Below, piece by piece: positions 39,779 to 45,085 of a DNA stretch of 45,085 bases (position 1 is its first letter; the number at the start of each line of letters is the position of its first letter). A model generated the notes under the pieces. It ran no database searches and was not told the DNA's origin. It was given only the letters and a program-made list of their open reading frames with translations. Position numbers and translations under genes: made by a program. Origin of the DNA: UBA2942 sp045127535 (lineage in GTDB: Bacteria; Bacillota; Clostridia; Lachnospirales; Lachnospiraceae); the NCBI GenBank assembly GCA_045127535.1, contig JBGVQN010000054.1, positions 1-45,085 of the forward strand, read 5' to 3'.

Positions 39779-41695
39779 ATGAGTGAAGAGTATGGAGCAG
39801 GTCAAATTCAAATATTAGAGGGTTTAGAGGCAGTCAGAAAGCGTCCGGGTATGTACATCGGAAGCACCTCTTCCAGGGGACTTCACCACCTGGTGTACGA
39901 AATCGTGGACAATGCAGTGGATGAAGCACTGGCTGGTGTCTGTACCCATATCAATGTGCAGATCAACAGTGATAATTCCATCACAGTAGAGGACAACGGA
40001 CGAGGCATTCCGGTAGGCATCCATCCCACCAAGGGCATTCCGGCAGTAGAGGTGGTATTTACCATCCTCCATGCAGGGGGCAAGTTTGGCGGCGGAGGCT
40101 ATAAGGTATCCGGCGGTCTCCATGGAGTAGGTGCCTCTGTTGTCAATGCACTGTCCCAATGGCTGGAGGTCACCATTTATCAGGGAGGCAAGATCCATTC
40201 TCAGCGGTATGAGCGTGGAAAGTCTACCGGTCCCTTAACTGTCATTGGCACTTGTGATCCAGACCGTCATGGTACCACTGTCAGTTTCCTGCCAGATGAT
40301 CAGATTTTTGAGGAAACGGTATATGATTACAGCATTTTACAGAACCGTCTGAGAGAAATGGCCTTTTTGACCAAGGGACTGACCATTTGTCTGAAGGATG
40401 ACAGGGACGAAAAGAAGGAACATACATTTTTCTACGAGGGAGGAATCAAGGAGTTTGTTACCTACCTGAATGGCTCTAAGACAGAGCTGTATGATTCTGT
40501 CCTGTACTGCGAGGGTATGAAGGACTCAGTCTATGTGGAAGTAGCCATGCAGCACAATGATTCCTATACAGAAAATATTTACAGCTTTGTCAATAACATC
40601 AATACACCAGAGGGCGGTACCCACCTGGCAGGCTTTAAAAATGCCCTGACCAAGACCTTTAATGATTATGCCAGAAAGAACAAGCTGTTAAAGGACAGCG
40701 AGGAGAACCTCACCGGCGAGGATATCCGAGAGGGTCTGACTGCAATCATCAGTGTAAAGATCGAGGAACCCCAGTTTGAGGGACAGACCAAGCAGAAGCT
40801 TGGCAACAGTGAAGCAAGAGCTGCAGTAGACAGCATCGTCAGTGAGCAGCTGACCTATTTCCTGGAGCAGAATCCTGCAGTGGCAAAGGTGATCTGCGAA
40901 AAGTCCATCCTGGCACAGCGTGCAAGAGCAGCTGCCCGTAAGGCAAGAGACTTAACCAGAAGAAAATCAGCGCTGGATGGTTCTGCACTGCCTGGCAAGC
41001 TGGCAGACTGTACAGACAAGAACCCGGAAAATTGTGAGATCTACATCGTAGAGGGAGATTCCGCAGGCGGTTCTGCCAAGAAGGCAAGAGCCAGAGCCAC
41101 CCAGGCCATCCTGCCTCTTCGCGGTAAAATCTTAAACGTAGAAAAGGCAAGACTGGACCGTATTTACGGCAATGCGGAGATCAAAGCCATGATCACTGCC
41201 TTTGGTACGGGCATCCATGACGATTTTGATATTACCAAGCTGCGTTACCACAAAATCATTATCATGACAGATGCGGATGTGGATGGTGCCCATATCAGTA
41301 CGTTATTGTTGACATTTTTATACCGTTTTATGCCAGAGCTCATTAAGCAGGGATATGTATACCTGGCACAGCCGCCCCTGTATAAGGTGGAGAAAAATAA
41401 AAAGGTCTGGTATGCATACAGTGATGATGAACTGAATTACCTCATGGAAACGGAAATCGGCCGTGACCCCAACAATAAAATCCAGCGTTACAAGGGTCTT
41501 GGAGAGATGGATGCAGAGCAGCTGTGGGAGACCACCATGGATCCGGAAAACCGTATTCTGTTAAAGGTGAGCATGGACGATACCGATCTGTCCGGTATTG
41601 ATCTGACCTTTACCACCCTGATGGGAGACAAGGTAGAGCCAAGAAGAGAATTTATTGAAGCCAATGCCAAGTTTGTAAAGAACCTGGATATTTAA
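39779..41695 (+). CDS. gyrB: DNA gyrase subunit B
   Basis: The 638-aa ATPase subunit has LEAVRKRPGMYIGSTSSRGL, the ATP-binding EIVDNAVDEALAG and VEDNGRGIPVG, and GGKFGGGGYKVSGGLHGVGA. TOPRIM carries EGDSAGGSAKKARARATQAI and MTDADVDGAHI; the C-terminus has RYKGLGEMDAEQLWETTMDP. The ATG at 39779 (MSEEYGAG) with GAGG upstream gives the usual start; the frame extends 48 bases further. The Firmicute-length form lacks the Gram-negative insertion. Confidence 0.97.
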   Translation: MSEEYGAGQIQILEGLEAVRKRPGMYIGSTSSRGLHHLVYEIVDNAVDEALAGVCTHINVQINSDNSITVEDNGRGIPVGIHPTKGIPAVEVVFTILHAGGKFGGGGYKVSGGLHGVGASVVNALSQWLEVTIYQGGKIHSQRYERGKSTGPLTVIGTCDPDRHGTTVSFLPDDQIFEETVYDYSILQNRLREMAFLTKGLTICLKDDRDEKKEHTFFYEGGIKEFVTYLNGSKTELYDSVLYCEGMKDSVYVEVAMQHNDSYTENIYSFVNNINTPEGGTHLAGFKNALTKTFNDYARKNKLLKDSEENLTGEDIREGLTAIISVKIEEPQFEGQTKQKLGNSEARAAVDSIVSEQLTYFLEQNPAVAKVICEKSILAQRARAAARKARDLTRRKSALDGSALPGKLADCTDKNPENCEIYIVEGDSAGGSAKKARARATQAILPLRGKILNVEKARLDRIYGNAEIKAMITAFGTGIHDDFDITKLRYHKIIIMTDADVDGAHISTLLLTFLYRFMPELIKQGYVYLAQPPLYKVEKNKKVWYAYSDDELNYLMETEIGRDPNNKIQRYKGLGEMDAEQLWETTMDPENRILLKVSMDDTDLSGIDLTFTTLMGDKVEPRREFIEANAKFVKNLDI

Positions 41696-41840
41696 GGGCA
41701 CAGGATATGACAGCTGCAGTCTTTGCAATTGTATAAGGCTGGGGCAGTATCATGGAAATAGGCAATTGCAAAAAGATGTACAGCATCCGGTAAGGTGTTG
41801 CGTATATGCCTAAATACCATAGAGAGGAATGGAGGAGAAG

Positions 41841-44378
41841 ATGGACGAAACAGTATTTGACAGGGTTCATGAAGTGGACTTGAAAAAGACCATGGAGAAA
41901 TCCTATATTGATTATGCCATGAGTGTAATTGCAGCCAGAGCCCTGCCGGATGTAAGAGATGGTTTAAAGCCTGTACAGAGACGTGTGCTGTACTCAATGA
42001 TTGAATTGAACAACGGTCCGGATAAGCCTCATCGTAAGTGTGCCCGTATCGTCGGTGATACCATGGGTAAGTATCATCCACATGGAGACAGTTCTATTTA
42101 CGGCGCATTGGTAAATATGGCGCAGGAGTGGTCCACCAGATATCCCCTGGTAGATGGTCATGGGAATTTTGGTTCTGAAGATGGAGACGGTGCAGCAGCA
42201 ATGCGTTATACTGAGGCCAGACTGAGCAAGATCTCCATGGAACTTCTGGCGGATATTGGCAAAGACACAGTGGATCTGGTACCAAACTTTGATGACACAG
42301 AAAAGGAACCGAATGTGCTGCCGGCACGTTTTCCAAACCTGCTGGCCAATGGTACCACTGGTATTGCAGTAGGTATGGCCACCAATATCCCCCCTCATAA
42401 TCTGAGAGAAATCATTGATGCAGTGGTAAAAATCATTGATAATCAGGTGCTGGAAAACAGGGAGACGGATATTGATGAAATACTGAATATTGTGAAGGGA
42501 CCTGACTTCCCTACAGGAGCAGAGATTTTAGGGAGACGAGGCATTGAGGAAGCATATCGTACAGGCCGTGGCAAGATCCTGGTGCGTTCCGTTACCAACA
42601 TTGAGCCTATGGCCAATGGCAAGCACCGGATCGTAGCAACAGAACTGCCATATATGGTGAACAAGGCCAGACTGGTAGAAAAGATTGCAGAACTCCACAA
42701 AGAGAAAAAAATAGACGGCATTACGGATTTACGTGATGAATCCAACAGAGAGGGAATCAGAGTATGCATTGAACTGCGAAAGGATGTAAATCCAAATGTA
42801 GTATTAAATCAGCTGATGAAGCATACTCAGCTGCAGGATACCTTTGGTGTGATTATGTTAGCGCTGGTGAACAATGAACCAAAGGTATTGAATCTGCTGG
42901 ATATGTTAAAATATTATCTCCAGCATCAGGAGGATGTAGTCACCAGGAGAACTCAGTATGATTTGAACAAAGCCGAGGAGCGTGCCCACATTTTACAGGG
43001 GCTGCTTATTGCATTGGATCATATTGACCGTGTGATTCAGATCATCAGAGGATCTCAAAATGTAAAGCTGGCAAAGGCCAGCCTGATGGAAGAGTTTTCC
43101 CTGTCAGATGCCCAGGCCCAGGCAATTGTTGATATGCGTCTGCGTACGCTTACCGGTTTGGAAAGAGAAAGGCTGGAGGCTGAGTATCAAGAGCTTTTAG
43201 ACAAAATCAATGAACTCAGATCCATTCTGGCAGACCGAAATAAGCTGTTACAGGTGATCAAGGAGGAAATCCTGGTCATCCGTGAAAAGTATGGAGATGA
43301 CAGAAGGACCCGGATTGGCTTCAGCGAGGAAGAACTGACGGATGAGGATCTGATTGCAGATGAGGATGTAGTACTTGTGAGAACGCATCTGGGATATATT
43401 AAGCGCATGTCCATTGATAACTTTAAGGCTCAGAACAGAGGCGGTAAGGGGATCAGGGGGATGCAGACCATAGATGATGATTACATCGAGGATCTGTTAA
43501 TGACCACCACCCACAGACATATTCTGTTCTTTACAAGTAAGGGCAGGGTATATCGTCTGAAAGGCTATGAGATTCCGGAGGCTGGCAGAACCGCCAGAGG
43601 TGTAGCCATTGTAAACCTGCTTCAGCTGCAGCCAGATGAAAAGATCACTGCTGTCATTACCAAGAAGGAATACGGACAGGGTGAGTATCTGTTTATGGCG
43701 ACCCGCAGTGGTATGGTAAAGAAGACCAGCCTGGATGAATATGCCAATATTCGAAAAACTGGTCTGGCTGCTATTACCCTGAAAGAGGATGACGAGCTTA
43801 TTGCAGTAAAGACCACTGATGATACCAAGGATATTTTCCTGGTATCCAAGCTGGGCCAGTGTATCCGGTTCCATGAAACCGATGTACGTCCAACCGGCAG
43901 AACTTCCATGGGTGTAAAGGGCATGACTCTGTCTGGGGAGGATGAGGTCATTGGCATGCAGTTGGATACCCAGGGAGATGCACTGCTTACTGTAACGGAA
44001 AATGGTATGGGGAAACGGACATTGCTTTCTGAATTTACCCCGCAGTATCGTGGCGGTAAGGGTGTCATCTGTCACAAAATTAACGAAAAGACAGGTGTAC
44101 TTGCAGGTGTTAAGGCAGTAGAACCAGATCATGAAGTGATGATGATTACCAATGAAGGTGTAATTATCCGGATTAAGGTAGCGGATATTTCTATGATCGG
44201 CAGAAATACGGCAGGCGTCATTTTGATGAATGTGGATGGTGATATCAAGGTTGCCAGCGTCGCCAAGGTTCGGGAGAGCGAAAAGAACGATGCTGCAGAA
44301 GAAGGCGATATGGATGTTCCTAAGGTTTCTGAAACGGAGGATGGAGACACCTCTGATGTACAAGGGGAGCAGCCATAA
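41841..44378 (+). CDS. gyrA: DNA gyrase subunit A
   Basis: The 845-aa cleavage-rejoining subunit has the N-terminal ARALPDVRDGLKPVQRR, catalytic Tyr123 in RYTEARLSK and the GyrA box QNRGGKGIRGM in the wrapping domain. The quinolone-determining region reads HPHGDSSIYGALV: Ser84 (E. coli 83) is kept, but Gly88 stands at the usual Asp/Glu87 position. The tail is acidic (EEGDMDVPKVSETEDGDTS). The ATG at 41841 has GGAGG at a better distance than the ATG at 41829. Confidence 0.96.
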   Translation: MDETVFDRVHEVDLKKTMEKSYIDYAMSVIAARALPDVRDGLKPVQRRVLYSMIELNNGPDKPHRKCARIVGDTMGKYHPHGDSSIYGALVNMAQEWSTRYPLVDGHGNFGSEDGDGAAAMRYTEARLSKISMELLADIGKDTVDLVPNFDDTEKEPNVLPARFPNLLANGTTGIAVGMATNIPPHNLREIIDAVVKIIDNQVLENRETDIDEILNIVKGPDFPTGAEILGRRGIEEAYRTGRGKILVRSVTNIEPMANGKHRIVATELPYMVNKARLVEKIAELHKEKKIDGITDLRDESNREGIRVCIELRKDVNPNVVLNQLMKHTQLQDTFGVIMLALVNNEPKVLNLLDMLKYYLQHQEDVVTRRTQYDLNKAEERAHILQGLLIALDHIDRVIQIIRGSQNVKLAKASLMEEFSLSDAQAQAIVDMRLRTLTGLERERLEAEYQELLDKINELRSILADRNKLLQVIKEEILVIREKYGDDRRTRIGFSEEELTDEDLIADEDVVLVRTHLGYIKRMSIDNFKAQNRGGKGIRGMQTIDDDYIEDLLMTTTHRHILFFTSKGRVYRLKGYEIPEAGRTARGVAIVNLLQLQPDEKITAVITKKEYGQGEYLFMATRSGMVKKTSLDEYANIRKTGLAAITLKEDDELIAVKTTDDTKDIFLVSKLGQCIRFHETDVRPTGRTSMGVKGMTLSGEDEVIGMQLDTQGDALLTVTENGMGKRTLLSEFTPQYRGGKGVICHKINEKTGVLAGVKAVEPDHEVMMITNEGVIIRIKVADISMIGRNTAGVILMNVDGDIKVASVAKVRESEKNDAAEEGDMDVPKVSETEDGDTSDVQGEQP

Positions 44379-44744
44379 AGCGCAAGAGGCTGTTTTCAGG
44401 CATATAGATACCTCATAGATAGAAAAATTCAAACGGACAGACATGGCGTACAATGAATGCTATGGGCTGTCCGTTTAGAATAGTGAACTGTATATGCATT
44501 TCCATCAGAAATGGGATAAAAGTGGTTAAGGAGTCTTACCAGACCAGATGTGGTAAAGTGGGAAAGACGTGTCTGTATAACAGGCTTTATAAGATGGTGA
44601 AAGGACTGAAGCAGGTGCTGGGATTTGGTATAGAACCCAGTAAAAAAAATGAAAAATATTTTGAAAAAAGTGTTGACAAAAATCCACTTCAGCAGTATAA
44701 TTCTTTTTGCGTCTGTATGAAAGACGCGTTGATGATCAGGACAT
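44379..44744 (+). promoter_or_regulatory. gyrA downstream region: hairpin and tRNA-Ser promoter
   Basis: AAACGGACAG (44431-44440) pairs with CTGTCCGTTT (44467-44476), extended by CATGGC/GCTATG, a possible gyrA end structure without a plus-strand T-tract. Further on is a consensus promoter, TTGACA (44673-44678), a 17-bp spacer and TATAAT (44696-44701), 44 bp before tRNA-Ser. A 112-codon frame here overlaps the promoter and the tRNA and is not taken as a gene. Confidence 0.75.
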
Positions 44745-44832
44745 GGAGAAATACTCAAGTGGCTGAAGAGGCGCCCCTGCTAAGGGTGTAGATCGGGCAA
44801 CCGGTGCGAGGGTTCAAATCCCTCTTTCTCCG
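44745..44832 (+). tRNA. tRNA-Ser (anticodon GCT)
   Basis: An 88-nt class II tRNA: acceptor GGAGAAA pairs with TTTCTCC, anticodon stem CCC/GGG with loop CTGCTAA (GCT), a long variable arm (ATCGGGCAACCGGTG) and T-arm GAGGG-TTCAAAT-CCCTC. CCA is not encoded. It reads AGC/AGT codons. Confidence 0.96.
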
Positions 44833-44877
44833 TTAAAACTCCTGAAAATCAAAAAATAAAAAAGTTTTAAAAAGTGC

Positions 44878-45085
44878 TTGACAAACACTTGCGGCTGTGG
44901 TAAGATAATTGAGCTGACCGCGAGAGAGGAAAGCACAAAACAGTACCTTGACAACTGAACAGTATAACCAACCTCGAAAATTCTTAAAGAAGCAGGGCTG
45001 CGAACTGTAGCGGTACCTGTGGATGAGAATGTTCAAGAATAAAGAACGAACCTAAAACAGTAAGAAAACGGAAGTTTCAAACGGG
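44878..45085 (+). promoter_or_regulatory. Promoter and leader of an rRNA operon (16S beyond window)
   Basis: TTGACA (44878-44883), a 17-bp spacer and TAAGAT (44901-44906). The leader contains ACCTTGACAACTGAACAGTA, a phrase typical of sequence ahead of 16S rRNA genes in Lachnospiraceae and relatives, then a GAAAACGG region. I infer that 16S starts just past the right edge; the gene itself is not visible. Confidence 0.7.

Noticed and set aside
43497..44453. 318-codon open frame antisense to gyrA
   Set aside because: It lies entirely within and just past gyrA on the other strand, has no ribosome binding site, and its composition mirrors gyrA codons. A shadow.
44453..44791. 112-codon plus-strand frame after gyrA
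   Set aside because: It runs through a consensus promoter and half of tRNA-Ser and has no recognisable domains.

Overview
The window is a replication-origin region of a low-to-moderate GC Firmicute, most likely a gut Lachnospiraceae (Blautia/Ruminococcus-like). This rests on the gene order around dnaA, a DUF3881 gene (a family I know mainly from Lachnospiraceae), and the general sequence style; no database search was possible. Genes left of about 34.2 kb are mostly on the minus strand and genes right of 35.1 kb are on the plus strand, so transcription runs away from the origin on both sides.

Layout. 1-1.5 kb is a small accessory patch: an IS3 transposase fragment, an XRE regulator with membrane segments, and a TetR-like 3' remnant. 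1.5-8.7 kb holds dnaB-rplI-gdpP, the rpsF-ssb-rpsR operon, a DUF951 gene, a 5'-truncated Sir2 gene and a two-S1-domain protein. 8.8-13.2 kb holds two membrane proteins, an 840-bp gene-poor stretch with degenerate tandem repeats and a cluster of DnaA-box-like sites, then trmB and the DUF3881 gene. 13.2-17.8 kb has tRNA-Arg(CCT), a secreted alpha-amylase lipoprotein, metY with an elaborate leader, and rubrerythrin. 18.0-22.4 kb is a plus-strand group: a DUF4358 lipoprotein, an MBOAT acyltransferase and a DHHW protein (probable polysaccharide O-acylation), then a DEDDh exonuclease. 22.6-34.2 kb is the conserved left flank of the origin, all on the minus strand: dacA, DUF4446, parB, parA, rsmG, mnmG, mnmE, jag, yidC, yidD, rnpA, rpmH, with two parS sites. 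34.6-36.8 kb is a bipartite oriC around dnaA, with DnaA boxes on both sides and a DnaA-trio-like tract plus AT-rich unwinding element downstream of dnaA. 37.1-44.4 kb holds dnaN, the S4-domain gene yaaA, recF, gyrB and gyrA. The window ends with tRNA-Ser(GCT) and the promoter and leader of an apparent rRNA operon.

Two signals stand out. (1) Three intergenic copies (1224-1497, 30866-31051, 36921-37106) of a long hairpin element. Its flanking helices differ in sequence but still pair, while a short core is conserved: GAAAACGCCGG on one side, and CCGCTGCGTTT followed by a GC-GNRA-GC mini-hairpin on the other. This compensatory pattern suggests a structured RNA (or a folded mobile element), and one copy sits inside the origin between the unwinding element and dnaN. 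(2) metY has a consensus promoter, a palindrome at the start of the transcript, a 36-codon leader ORF with its own ribosome binding site and three Cys codons, and mutually exclusive antiterminator and terminator helices. This looks like ribosome-mediated attenuation.
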